A stretch of 64,000 bases of DNA. Source: Wurfbainia villosa (Eukaryota; Streptophyta; Magnoliopsida; Zingiberales; Zingiberaceae). The stretch is from NCBI GenBank assembly GCA_025175895.1, contig CM046004.1, positions 16,045,011 through 16,109,010 on the forward strand, written 5' to 3'. A model generated the notes under the pieces. The model was not told the origin of the DNA. It searched no databases and was given only the letters and a program-made list of their open reading frames with translations. Numbering within the stretch: position 1 is the first letter of the stretch; every line of letters starts with the position of its first letter. Of the stretch, positions 20,850 to 32,440 are shown one piece after another. The translations under genes were made by a program, and so were the position numbers.

Positions 20850-23075
20850 TGTTAGTAATATATGAGAGATGTCCTAAGGCAATCGCCTTATGTCTGAACC
20901 ATTTATATGATAAATGAAGATTCACTATTTGAGTATACATGTTTTCATGTATTTGATTAGATCTTAAACTCATTTACTGAATGTCCACGATACGATTCAC
21001 AGCATGAGAGAATTTGTGATTGGATCACAACTAGTGAGTATCTCTATATGTGTAATTGTGATGTATCGAAATTATCCCTAGTCGATGAATTGATGGATTT
21101 GGACACCATTGATTCTGTCGAGACTAGCATGAGGTATACTCCTTGGTGTATCCAAGCAGCTGATTCTCACTGGCTAGAGACATTGTGATGTCCGGAGTTA
21201 ATCGTGGATGCTAGTTATGGTAACTAGTTCATTGGAGTGACCAGCCGTAAGACTTCATATGGTTCTCTGCATATATAGATATGTCAATGAAGTTCTTACT
21301 GTAGCTTAAGTGCGATGTTCCTTTGACTTGCGGTATTCAAGTCATCTTGATCATGAAGACTTATGCTTTGACATCTTAAGTAAGCATCTCTGAGGAGATA
21401 TGGACCCGGGATGATTGGGTATAAGTCGAAGTGATCGAAGGTGTTTGAATAGCCTATAAAGGATTCACCACTCCTTGCGAGGAGATGTATACCCATGGCC
21501 TCTCGTCGGATTGTTACTAAAGTCTTTGGCCAAAGCATTACATGTTTAGAGTAAGGTATTCTTCGATACATGTGCAGTAACTAGAATCCGTAGGACGAGG
21601 AAATGATACTTGGGCTAGGTGTGACGTAGTCAGCCTAGTGGGGATTGACACTATAGACCATGTCCTGAACCAAGTGGGTATAAGATGAGTGAAGGGAATG
21701 GGGCACGATTCATTCGAGCTGCTGAAGGGTTTCAGAAATAGTTCTGGATCAACCGTTGATCTTTTCGGTTAATTGGGGATCATGATGTACTACTAGGTGC
21801 CACTCATGATCGTTCTATAATTAATGGTTAATTATAGACGACCAACATAAATCGAGAACCTATTTGGTCACATGCACAACGAGCGTAATCCAAAGGATTT
21901 AAAACGAGCTTGAGAATGAGATTCTCAGACTGAGAGAAACTAGGTTTGGTTGGACCAAACGTGGAGCGAGCATGAAATCGTTTCAGTCTCAATGGAAGCG
22001 TGGATGGGCCATGTCTTGTGAAGACATAATGGATGAACCAAAATGGTTTGGTTCTAATCCAATGGAGGAGAATAAACCAAAGGGGTTTGGTTTATTTTAA
22101 ACGAATGAACCAAAGTTGGTTCGGTTCGTTTTAACTTAAAATAAACCATCATGGTTTGGTTTATTTTAACTTATATTAATGGAGCGGGTTAACGGGCCTT
22201 ATGGTTATGATCCAATAACTATTAAGAGAATTAGTTCTCTATAAAAGAGGGCTTAAGGGTTTGTTAAGCCCTAATCCAATTCCCTTAACCTAGAGTTGTC
22301 GCCCACCACCTCCCCTTTGAAGAAGTCGATGCCAACCCTAGTGTCGCCACCCACCTCCTCCAACCGGTGACCAGCTGCTGCCGTCTTCTCCACTTGCCGG
22401 CGTCGAGCTGCTGCTGGAGGAGCTCCGGTGATCTCCCTTGGGTTCGGTAATAAGGTGAGCTTCCACCTTTCCTTTTTGGCCGGCCCTACTCCTCCACCAA
22501 AGCTGTCCAGTTTTCTGGACAGCTTGTTTCCCTCTCGTCGGAGCGTCGTTTGGACGACGTTTGGAGCTCCGACAGCAGTAGCCTTGCCAAGGATTCGATC
22601 TCCGGTAATCCTCATAGGTGGAGGACGAAAGATTTGTCAAACGGTTGACGAATACCTCTCTGGAGAAGCGAGTTTTGAGGACTCGGTTTTGGATCCGAAT
22701 TTGGATTCGGATCGTGATCTTCTCTCGATCACATCGTCTTCAACCCGAGGCTAGTAACCCGTACGAAGACGAGGCTCGTGACTTGGTGAAGTCATCCCGA
22801 AGATACTCGGCGTGGATACGGATAGAGACGATTCTATTGAGGATTGTTCCGGTTGATGTCTTTCCCGCTACACGTGATACGTAAGGTATACGTAGTTAAA
22901 TTTTCTTTTATTGTAAAATTTAAATTTATGGTTATGTCTACACATGTTGTACTATGCATGCGTGTGATGTGTGTGTTGTAATAAATATAGATTTATTATT
23001 TTTATTTCTTCCGCTGTGCGCATGTTTACGAAACATGTTCGAACACACACTCGCCGCGGTGCCGGAAACCCAACA
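20850..23075 (+). repeat. Copia-1 3' LTR
   Basis: It begins TGTTAGTAATATATGAG and ends GCCGGAAACCCAACA, followed by AATGG. The TATA box is at 22240. It keeps short segments missing from the 5' LTR and the U3 hairpin row (about 22035-22170). Confidence 0.92.
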
Positions 23076-23080
23076 AATGG

Positions 23081-23468
23081 TTCATAGGAGTCCTATGGAG
23101 TAGTATGACTATCACTCGCTCCACAATCCATCTCCCTAAGTGCGTTGATATCCACAGAAGTGGTCTCTGATGGAGATTGAATGAACTCTTGTGCTGCATT
23201 TGGCTGAAGGATGTTGCAATTTGATCTAGCTGTTTGATTAATGATGATAACTATCACCGTAGTCTCCATACTGCTGATTATAGAGATCCATGTTTCTCAG
23301 AAAAGAGAATTCCTGGTCTTTCCTGAAACACCAACAAACAAATCAAAAGACATAGGAAGTAGACATGACAAAATACATGGATATACAGAAAATGAAAGAA
23401 TGAAGCCCTAAATATTTTTTTTTTGAAAAATGGGAAAATGATCCTAAGTTTACTAAGCATCATTACAC
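23081..23468 (-). mobile_element. Leader and short gag-like start of the inverted-LTR unit
   Basis: On the minus strand after the PBS, about 180 bases of leader precede an ATG at 23291. That ATG opens 17 codons (MDLYNQQYGDYGDSYHH) before TAA at 23238. The Tyr/Gln/Asp-rich start resembles the beginning of a gag but no domain follows. The sequence then runs to the Copia-1 target site. The first bases of this leader also follow the forward LTR at 10404-10446. Confidence 0.5.
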
Positions 23469-23486
23469 TCCCCGGCAACGGCGCCA
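23469..23486 (-). other. Primer-binding site, tRNA-Asp (perfect 18-mer)
   Basis: On the minus strand TGGCGCCGTTGCCGGGGA is the complement of the 3' end of plant tRNA-Asp including CCA. It starts 5 nt inside the LTR end at 23492. Athila-group elements commonly use this primer. Confidence 0.9.
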
Positions 23487-24104
23487 AAATTTGATATATG
23501 AATATTTGTGTCATGGTACCGTTACAAATTAATTATCGAACCCCCTAACTACACTAATATAGCATAGTGGATGACCCAGATCGTTTCCCCACGAGTGTAA
23601 TAGATAGAATAATAAACTTATGATTTCTAATTAGTGCTAATCCTACTGAATGGGGGTTTGGAATTTAAAAGACTAATCCTACTAAATGAAAGACAATGCA
23701 AGTAATTAAAGCATTAATCTAACTAACTATGATGACAATGAAATTAAAGAAGATCTAAACTAAGCATGTAAAGAAAATCATTCAAAACAAGAACATTAAA
23801 AACATAAAGAAAGTGCAGGAATTTGAAATGTAGAGTAAACTACAGCTAATCTCCTAATTAACTACAGAATAACAACTGAATTATGCACTGAAATTAAACA
23901 TCAAAGTAAACAAGATAAACATCCAAATCAATGGACAAAATTCAAATATAACCACCGATCACTCCACGACGATGATGACAATCCAAACGAGCTCCTCCGG
24001 TGGATGGGATGGTTGAATCCTTGCCGGAAATCCTCCGACAAGTGCTGAATTGATGGATGAAGCGAGTCCTTTTCTCTGGTGGATGGTGCGGAACTGTCGA
24101 AGGT

Positions 24105-24178
24105 TGGTGCAGTTGCCGGGATCTGAACCCGGGTCTCTTAGTTGTAGCCGAGTATACTCACCACTATACTACAACGAC
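24105..24178 (-). tRNA. tRNA-Asp-derived tRNA-like sequence 2 (reverse LTR copy)
   Basis: The acceptor 5' strand GTCGTTG is identical to plant tRNA-Asp; the 3' strand is CAACTGC followed by ACCA. The D-arm TAGTATAGTGGTGAGTA, six-base loop CTACAA and a T arm with B-box-like GGTTCAGATCC are present. The anticodon stem has one mismatch and one G-T pair (CTCGG with CTAAG). Confidence 0.7.
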
Positions 24179-24227
24179 ACCGGAACCTGACAATCTATGG
24201 ATGACTCTGTGAAGGTGGAGCAGCCCG

Positions 24228-24301
24228 TAGTTTCGCCGCCGGGGACCGAACCCGAGTCTCTCGATTGTAGCTGAGTATACTCACCACTATACTACAACGG
24301 A
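24228..24301 (-). tRNA. tRNA-Asp-derived tRNA-like sequence 1 (reverse LTR copy)
   Basis: The acceptor TCCGTTG pairs with CGGCGAA except at one position. Taken with the forward copy, the inferred parent pair TCCGTTG/CGGCGGA is fully paired, and it differs from the tRNA-Asp stem on both strands. The loop CTACAA and the end ACTA are shared with the forward copy. The breakpoint at 10446 falls in the corresponding place of the truncated LTR. Confidence 0.7.
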
Positions 24302-25382
24302 ACTGCCGGTGCTGCGTGGAGAGGATGGAACCGGAGTAGAAGCTGAAACTCTTCACAGGCGATGAAATGAAGTGTTGCCGTCGGAAATTGGAGAAGGAAT
24401 ATCACTGCCGTGAGCTGGAAACAAGTTTTGCGGAATCCCGACAGTAGCAAGCACCACAACCGTCGGAATCCCGTCCGACTGCGGCTCTCAGCTCCGGCAG
24501 TTGGCGTTCGGTGAAAAGCGTCGGAATCGCCTTCACTGCTCGTTGTTGACGAGCTGGCTGGAATCCCAACATCTCGTCACCGCTTGAGGAAGGGGATTGC
24601 CGCCGTCTTAGATGGAAGGAGGCCACCGGAAGAGATGCCTGGACCTGCCACCGCCGCATGGAGAATCGATGGCTGTCGGCTCGCGCACGAGGAAGCAGCG
24701 TCGCCACCGCTTGCGCGTGAGGAAGATGCTCGGTGTCGCGTTCTGCTATTCTGCGATTGGGGGAGAAGGGTGAAAATGTTGATTTTTAAGGCGATTTTCT
24801 GTAGTCGTCCGATCAAATTGACCACCGATCTCAGCCATCCAATTAAGCTAGGGTTTGATGAATATTAATCCATTAAGAAGGCTGCGCATCTAACGACTCA
24901 GATTCCTCCGATTTTGAATGAACGGATCTGATTCATCTGAAGGGATAATCACGATCGGTCAAATATGGATGAAGGGCTCAGATGTCCAGATCTAAATGTA
25001 TGGACTGGATCTCTCCAGATCTGGATAGATGGCTCAGAATCAGCTACTTTCATCGGACGGTTCATATTGCTCAGATATGGTCCCTTGATTAAATTGCCTT
25101 TGATCTTGATGAAGAGCTCAGATTAAATCATCTTGAAATGCCCATTATGATCCCAGATGAAGTCATATTTGATCAAACTTGAGTCTGGTCTAGTGGCTCA
25201 TCTCAATCTCCTACAAACAAGGATAAAATTTGCATATAAGTCCAAAATTTAGGAGAATTTACAATAAGGTCTAAAAGATGATCCAACTCGTAAAACATGC
25301 AAATAATCAACAATTAAACACACGAGAGGATTAAAACAGTGATATTAAGGACCAAAATAATGCAATAAAATGGTAGTGATCA

Positions 25383-26370
25383 TAGTGCGAGATCAGTTAG
25401 TAGGCAATTGACTTTATTATGGATGGTGGTTTGTTCTGGGTTTGGAAGAGGGAGTGGGGGTTGGTTCTTTAAAAGGAGATAATACATACCCTCTTCCCTC
25501 GTGATCATTTTCATAGTCATGCATGCATCAAGATCAATCTTAGGGCTGCTTTTAATTATTTCTAAACCATCAAGATTACATCCAAGTGCTATGACTATCC
25601 TTGTTATTAGTCTACCAATCAAAATAGATCCCACATTTTCTTTACCTACCTTGACTAAGTGACTGATGAAGTGTGATCTTGTATTGATATTTACATCATT
25701 AATCATTGCCCATAAGATAATTAATTCACTTTGACAGACCACTCCATCACTATCTCCTCTACCAAAAATGGTGTTAGCCATAACTTTATGTAGGTATCTA
25801 AAAATTAGGTTAAGGAGGTTTGATGATTTAGATTTAGAGGGGTCATATCTTTTTGTACTTCTAGCAATTTCTCCCTAAAATATAAAATCTTAGAATCCCC
25901 TGGGTATTCTTCTTTCTCCTCCACATGGTAAATCATAGATAGAATTAAATTCTTCAAGTCTCCAAGAATATTCATTATTAACATTCTAAAGGTGATCCTA
26001 CTCGCTTCATAATCTTTTCCCGATAGGATCTCGATCGACTTCTACCGAACTTAAAAATTCTAGGGTTATTCTTGGGTAAGTAGGGTAATTAATATTCATA
26101 AATCTAGTCCACCCTACCCTATTAAGCATTCAGGTAATATCATCCATAATACCTAATGCATCAATAGTGTATTCATCAATATACCTAGTGCTGATTAAAT
26201 TTCATTTGGATAAAATTTCAAACCTAGCCTTTTGATTGACATCACGAAATATAATACCAAGAGAGTTTTTGTTACCCTCATCACATGTCCTATGCTTGCC
26301 CTTGGAAGTGTTAGTGGCGGCGACGGTGACACTCTTCTTTGATCTTTTGAACATTTTGACTACGGATTCA
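25383..26370 (-). pseudogene. Athila-2 ORF-1-like protein (Athila ORF-1 family), interrupted
   Basis: The minus-strand frame 25781-25383 (MANTIFGRGDSDGVV, HFISHLVKV, RIVIALGCNLDGLE, KIDLDACMTMKMI) matches position by position the Athila-1 ORF at 40524 (HMVRHLVKV, RIAVALGCDLDDLE, RLDLDACINMKMI). Upstream to about 26370, frameshifted remnants of its N-terminal part remain. This protein lies after integrase in Athila elements and its role is unknown; some lineages carry an env-like ORF at this place. The frame is cut at 25383 by the inverted-LTR unit and resumes on the minus strand at 8513. Confidence 0.75.
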
Positions 26371-26980
26371 AAGATGGATTTTTGAATGCTCAGATTGTCA
26401 GAATTATTGTGCCAAGTTGCCGAAAAATTCTGGAAAATATTTGGATCGGCATGCTGCTAGGCCGTAATGAAATATGGGTTGTCAAGGAATATTCCGAAAG
26501 GTTGTTGGATCTCAGGAATGGTCGCCGGAGATGGCCAGAATTTTAGTGTGCTGGTTCGCTAAAAATTTCTCAAAGTCGCTGAAAAATTCTGGAAAAGGCA
26601 GGAGCTCCAATGAAACGTCCAAAGCTTTGATCTTTCTATTGATTATTGACTTTGGGAGGGTTATCAAGGCTTCATGATGCCGAAGGAAGTGGATCGCTGG
26701 AGATGGAAGTAGATCTAGGGCTTGCTATCGGCGATGTTTTCTTGAGCTAGAAGATGCAGAGGAAGCTTCAGATTGACGAGGCTAAAGGAGTGCCGAAATC
26801 AAAAAGGGAAGGGGATCTTGACCGGAGGAAGGAAAAAAAGTTTTCAAAAGGGAGCTCGGACATCTGCTTAGTGGAAATGGTTTGGCACGATCGTGCCAAG
26901 CCTTTAAGAAGATGCTGTTGGTAGCGTGACGGACCCATGCCAATTGGCACGGATTGACCGTGCTGGGCTGTATCCGTAGT
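26371..26980 (-). other. Athila-2 spacer between integrase position and ORF-1
   Basis: No coding domain was recognised. The block holds an 18-bp perfect palindrome TTGGCACGATCGTGCCAA (26882-26899) and related CACG palindromes (about 26935-26970). The equivalent place in Athila-1 (39550-39770) has similar CACG/GTGT motifs. Confidence 0.5.
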
Positions 26981-27239
26981 GTTTTTCTTTTTTTTTTTCG
27001 AGTTGTTGACATGGGCATGCCAATTGGCACGACCAACCTGTGTCAAAGTCTGTGTATAGAATTTCCTTGTCATGACAGGGTTGTGTGATGGGCTATGTTC
27101 TGATCGATAATTTTATACTTCGTGTTTATTGAAATGAAAATATAAACGTAAGCAAAAAAGAATGGAAATTGAGAAAAAGAAATTTAAAAGTATAAAAAAA
27201 TGAAAGTTTGTGTTACCTCCCCAAGAAGCGCTTAGTTTG
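26981..27239. repeat. Left copy of the ~255-bp segment flanking the Tekay-like element
   Basis: From TTTTTCTTTTTTTTT to AAGAAGCGCTTAGTTT, this Athila-2 spacer segment occurs again at 49631-49884, on the other side of the 22-kb insertion. Differences are few. A normal insertion would duplicate only about 5 bp. Confidence 0.85.
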
Positions 27240-30200
27240 TGTAAAATATGGAAAAAAATTTTATTATATGGATTAATCCTTTAATTAATTGGATTTAATT
27301 AGTGGGTTAATTGAGTTTAATTAGTGGATTAAATTGTGCTCAATAAGTGGACTGATTGGGTTGGTATTGAGTTTGGGCTGGTATTGGGCTTGGGCTGAAT
27401 CTATTGGGCTGAGCCCGTTGGGTTTAACTTGGGTTGAGGGCTGAACCAAATTGATTTGGGTTTGAGTTGGGCTTAACTTGGGTTCGGTTGGACTTGAACC
27501 GGTTGATGTGGACTAAACCGCCGAATGACCCGGACCGCCTTTAAATCGCCCAAATTAGATCGCGAAAACCATCTCCTTCACCGCGATCGCTGTCTTCTCC
27601 TCCCCGACGCGATGCCCTTCTTTGTTCTTCCGTCGCGAGCCTTCTCCCAGGCCTGCGATCGAGCGCAGCTCCTCGCCGTCGCCACGCCTGATGGGTGCCG
27701 CCTCATCGTCGGCGGCTAAGCTAGCCATCCCGCAATCCCCGATTCCTTTTGCTTCGCTCGACCGCGCAACTCCTCGTCGCCGACACCTCCTCATCCTTGC
27801 TGTCGCCGCTCTTTCTCCCGATTCCACATCGAGTTCCAACCAACTCCTTCAATCGAGCTCTTCTCTTCTGTCGAGGGTTGCCATCGCACTGTCACTGAAG
27901 CGACTCGTCAGTCGCCAAGCCGTCAAGCATCTGCAATAGCCAGCCGGATGATCTGCCACCGCGAGCAGCAGATGCCGCCGCTACTTGAGCTCGATTCGTT
28001 GTCGCCAATCTAAATGAGGGGCGCCTTCGACTGACTCTACACCGTGAGTAGCAGCGTCGGATGCCATAGCTCAGATCATCGCTGAACTTCTGTCCTTTGT
28101 CATCTTCATCACTACGGAGGTTAGCCACGGTTAGATCTATTTGGTTTAGGTTAAATTGCTGATTTCCTTAGATCTAGTTGTGGATTCTTTGTTTTAGCTA
28201 GGATCGATGGTTTGAGTAGTGGTCAAGAGCTTGAATTTCTCCGGTGAACAGAGGACGAGGGAAGGTGCTACCGGTGAAGAGCTGATCGATGGGTTTTGGT
28301 TATCTCTATTATTTGTCTGTAATTGCAATTCTGATTGAGATATTGTTATGTGATAATATTTGGATTGATCTAAGGTTCAGTCGTTTGGTCAGAAGTTTGT
28401 GCTTCAAGATAGGTTGTGAACAATGGTAATATCATGAGATAAACTTGGATTTTAGTGCTATTGAATTGGCATTAGAATTACAGTTGGTTGATGAATTGTA
28501 CAGGGCTAAGTTACCATGGATCCAGAAGCTGCTTAACGGATGCTTGGCTAGATGAGTTGGATCCGGGTAAGTTATGAATGCATATTATTATTATTGTTGT
28601 GGTTTAGTTTGAGTTGATGATATATTTGTTGTTGATAGAAGAGTATTACGTTGCTAGATGATTGATAGTAAGTGGAAGTTGGATTGGTGTGATTGTAGAT
28701 TTTGTGGATTTGATTCGATCATTAGATGTGTGATGGTACTTAACTGTATCATATTGTTACAGGACTTTGAATGTGATGGATACATGGATGTGGAGACGGA
28801 TAACACATATTACATATCAGGTGGGTAATATCTACCTGGTCCGGTAGTTTTGATCAAATTCTAGTGCATGAATTTGGATATATGTTTATACCTGTTTACC
28901 TTAAATCCACTCATGTTTAATCATATGTTTGTACTGCCTTGACCTTTGAGATATATACTCTGTTACTCATTGATTATCTAGCACGGATAAGAACTATAAA
29001 CCCTATTATGTATTAGCTGATGAATGTTAAGTAAGTACAGGTGGTTAGGGTTATCTTTGTGACCTCAGATTGGGTTACTGTGTTACATCACTAGAGTTAG
29101 GTGATGGATTGGATTATGGAGTCGATTGTTATATCATATTTGTATTAGTGGTGCATCTATGGTGGATCTAGTTGTCTGTGCATAGATAAGTGTGTGGTTG
29201 TCAATATGTGACCATGGACTAGAGGTCCTAGCGTGATGGTATATCCATTATGGATTGTGTGCCTGTGTATGGTTATATGGACAATCGATTGTATATCGCT
29301 ACTGACTAGAGGTCTTAGCGTGGTTGACTATTAGATGAGTATGACTCTTTATGCGATAGAGAGAGTCTTGTGGATTGTAGTCCTTGCATAGTTGACTTTT
29401 GGTTGACCAGGACTCCCCGTGGGATAGGGAGTGTGGCGAGGATACATGTATGGAGCTATGCATCATTACATTGCATGCATACTGTTGACTGGGTCTCCCT
29501 TGTGGTTGAGACGGGTCGTCAGTCATCCTGCCTCCCCGGCCGCTCGGGGTAGTGGTAGCATGGTTGAGGGCAGAGCATTGGATGTGCCGCGCTCGACCAC
29601 TATGGATGGTGGTAGCTGGAGATGCGCACCTGGCCACTGAGCAGAGTGGTGTTAGCACTCGCCCACTATAGACGGTGGTTGTGTGACGTGCAGTTGTCCT
29701 GTGTGCAGAGCTCGTCTACTCATGGGTAGTGACGGAGCGACCAGCAGCAGGGACCCTCGGGGAGTAGTTAACTTTTACGCTTATATGCTACTCATTCATA
29801 CTACCCAACTCAGTCACTCGAGAGTAGTGGCAGCTGGAGTTGGGCTAGTCGTCATGCCGTGCCACCCGGGCCATACTGGGGTCATGGTTGGACGGGTCCG
29901 CAGACATGACCATGCATATGCATTGCTGATATATATGTATGCATTTATTTGATATATGTTTTACCTATGCTTGTGAGATGCTGCATTTGTTTGCTGTATA
30001 TGTTTGTACATCATGATACATGCCATGTGCATATTATATACTGCTGTGTTTTGAGCATGATATATGTGTTGGTCCAGACTGTTGTATGCATTTGATTAGC
30101 GTCATGTCATAGTGTGGTATGGACCGGGGTTATTATTACAGGTGATCATATACTATTCATATGTCTGAGTATTGGTCAGGTATTAGATTGACCTGGTACA

Positions 30201-30913
30201 TTATATGAGTTATGTTATTGTATATCTGTCAGGATGATATAGCTTATGGTGTTGCAGACCGTCAGGTACGTTGGTACATTACTTCATGTTTCAGTTGATC
30301 AGTTTAGTATATACATTGAGTATGACTTTACTGTAGTTACTTGTTATCAGTTTTGGATAGGACTGTATGTCTATTGGACTCATGTTGTATACCTGTAGAT
30401 CTTCACATGTATAATTGTAGATCTCTTTACCCTATATGTTCATGAACTTTCTATATATTACCCCTGAGTTTATACTCACCACCCCGACCACAGGTTTTAC
30501 GCCGCGGATAATGACGTAAGATTCCTTGGGCGTTCGAGCTCACTGATTGATCCCATCTCACACCGGATGGATGGATATGTTTTCCGTATTGTTGTATTAC
30601 TATGGATTGTTGTTTTAGGGTTTTTACCCTGTATGGTTTCCGTAATTGTGATATACAAACGTATTGTATATATTTGGTCATTGTTGCGATTTCTGTTATG
30701 ATTCTTGTTGTGTCAAGTCACTCCAGAGTGCACAGTTAGTCTTTGTATCTTGTTTTATCTGTAGTATGTTTCCGCTGTGTTTGATATGTTGATATCTTCA
30801 TATTGTATTGTTGTTGTGGGCCTACGGGCCTTGTATTAACCCGATATGTTGCCACGTACAGGGGAGATGCTGTCCGGTTGCTTTTCGGCACGGTATACTC
30901 TCGCGGAGTGACA
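27240..30913 (+). repeat. Tekay-like LTR-A (5')
   Basis: This LTR of 3674 bp has an AT-rich start, then stretches rich in GGGCTGAAC-type sequence, a GC-rich block (27530-28130) and an end at CGGAGTGACA. Frames such as 27622-27939 and 29299-29658 recur in LTR-B, but with changes that do not look coding-like, and they have no domains. I see no gene inside. Confidence 0.88.
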
Positions 30914-30920
30914 ATTTTAT

Positions 30921-30937
30921 TGGTATCAGAGCCCTAG
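30921..30937 (+). other. Primer-binding site, initiator tRNA-Met (Tekay-like element)
   Basis: TGGTATCAGAGCCCTAG, 7 nt after the LTR end. Confidence 0.85.
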
Positions 30938-31079
30938 GTTGCGAAGTCCACTTTCGGATTTGATTTCGTTCGGGCATCGAGTTTTGCTTTACTCGATTTT
31001 GGTTTTGTGAGTTCTGGGATCTGGTTGTTGCGGACATCTCCGAAATATAAGGTTTAAGGTATGTTAATTGTTATTACAT

Positions 31080-32440
31080 ATCCTTCTGTTGGCTATGCAT
31101 TTAGTTGCTTATAACATGGATGACTTGTAAGGTATTGGTTAGTATTCGTAACCGTGGTTTGAGTTGACCACGGAAAAGACATATTGAGGTTATTAGACAT
31201 GTACCTGCTATCGAAAAGGGTAATTACCTTTGAGAGCCGACTGATACCGAGTCGGATATCAGGGCTTAGTAGTCACATCTCTTGTGGAGATCAAGGATTA
31301 CAGTCCTAATATTTTCACTAAATATATTAGTCAGACCATTACCTATGGGGTAATGGACAAGCGAGTATACTATTGCTGATGCAGATAGTAGGAAATTAGT
31401 GGATGATATTCATGAGGATTTTGATTCCCGGACTGGTCGTTCTAGGTTGTATAACATTGAGAGTACTTTTGTGTTATACGAAGAAAGTAGAGTGGGTTGA
31501 ATACCATTATCGAGATCAACCCGATACTTGGTGGAAGATATAGGAAGTAACCTACGGGAAATAATGTATCACTTGGTCACAGTTCAGTGATGTTGTGAGA
31601 TAGTATTTTCCTACGACATCTTCTTTGACTTGTCGTCAAGGAATTCTTGAGCCTCAGGTTGGGTGATTGTTTGGTAACGAAGGTACCCTGCAAAGTCGTT
31701 AGACCTGCAAGGGTTACGACCACCTAATAGCTCGAGAATGTGATCGACATGTCTTAAGCCACCTACGGTTTATCGGTTGACATCTTGATCAGGATGTTTG
31801 GGTCTTCTATCAGATCCTATCTGAAGGCGTTAGACCGAGTCATGTGTATAGAAATGACTCTGTAGCAAGTGTTTTAAGAGTTGAAGATTTGATAAGCAGA
31901 TATTGCAAGTCAAATTATTGGAATTAGAAGTCTCCAAATGTCGGATAAAAAGAAGCAAGATTAAAGTCATGAGTCACGAGCGACTATTGGAGAGTTTTTC
32001 GATCATAGAAGACCGATTGCAGATTGTTAGTAGCTTCTCATGTTTATTAGTGAACTCAGAGGAAAGACTCCGAAGGGAGATTATGTGTGTGCAGTGCGGG
32101 TCACGACGAGACGCAGAGTCAGATTATCCGATGGACCATTGTATCTGTTTCTACTATAAGCAGCCGGTATCTACGAGGAGAGTATGTATTTTGAAGACTC
32201 AGTTGAAGACTATGGATGATGCTTTCGAGCGGACGATCCACAACCTCGAAAGTCGAGTTATCACAGCAGATTAGATTATCACATCAGCAGCGATCTACTA
32301 CCTTAGACATAGTGGTGTTCTTTGATACTTCCCGTCGAGAGAAGAGAGTTACTTAATACTATTAGCAGAAGACATCTCAGAAGACCCAGACCTTCAGACA
32401 TCCAGACGACAACAACTGTTACCTTCCCAGGCGTGGTTAT
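31080..32440 (+). pseudogene. Decayed gag of the Tekay-like element
   Basis: A gag-like fragment YHYRDQPDTWWK can be read near 31510-31545, matching the motif before the nucleic-acid-binding part of chromoviral gag. The frame 31903-32274 has cysteines but no clear zinc knuckle. Stops and shifts are everywhere. Athila-1 is inserted at 32441 after GTTAT. Confidence 0.5.

Larger units (their letters stand above)
13511..23075 (+). mobile_element. Copia-1: full-length but decayed Ty1/copia element, TSD AATGG
   Basis: The element has two LTRs of 2.2 kb, a tRNA-Met PBS, a 1.3-kb leader, gag, protease, integrase, RT and RNase H in copia order, a PPT, and perfect AATGG duplications at 13506-13510 and 23076-23080. 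The LTRs look closely similar by eye, with several small gaps. Its gag belongs to the large UBN2-type group found with Tnt1/Tork-like Pol proteins; the exact lineage is not resolved. It is nested in the Athila-like unit in the opposite orientation. Confidence 0.92.
23492..25382 (-). mobile_element. Reverse 5' LTR of the inverted-LTR Athila-like unit
   Basis: At 1891 bp, this is the reverse-strand LTR from TGATCACTACC (25382) to ATATCA (23492). It carries both tRNA-Asp-like sequences and is followed by a perfect PBS. It abuts the interrupted Athila-2 ORF-1 frame at 25383. Open frames inside it are short and share no known domain. Confidence 0.85.

Noticed and set aside
27622..27939. Possible first exon of a host gene in the GC-rich block
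   Set aside because: The same block recurs in LTR-B at 46300-46850 with frame-breaking differences; it is part of the LTR.
29299..29658. 119-codon minus-strand frame, repeated at 48014-48373
   Set aside because: Both lie at the same place of the two LTRs; no domain and no sign of coding constraint beyond LTR similarity.
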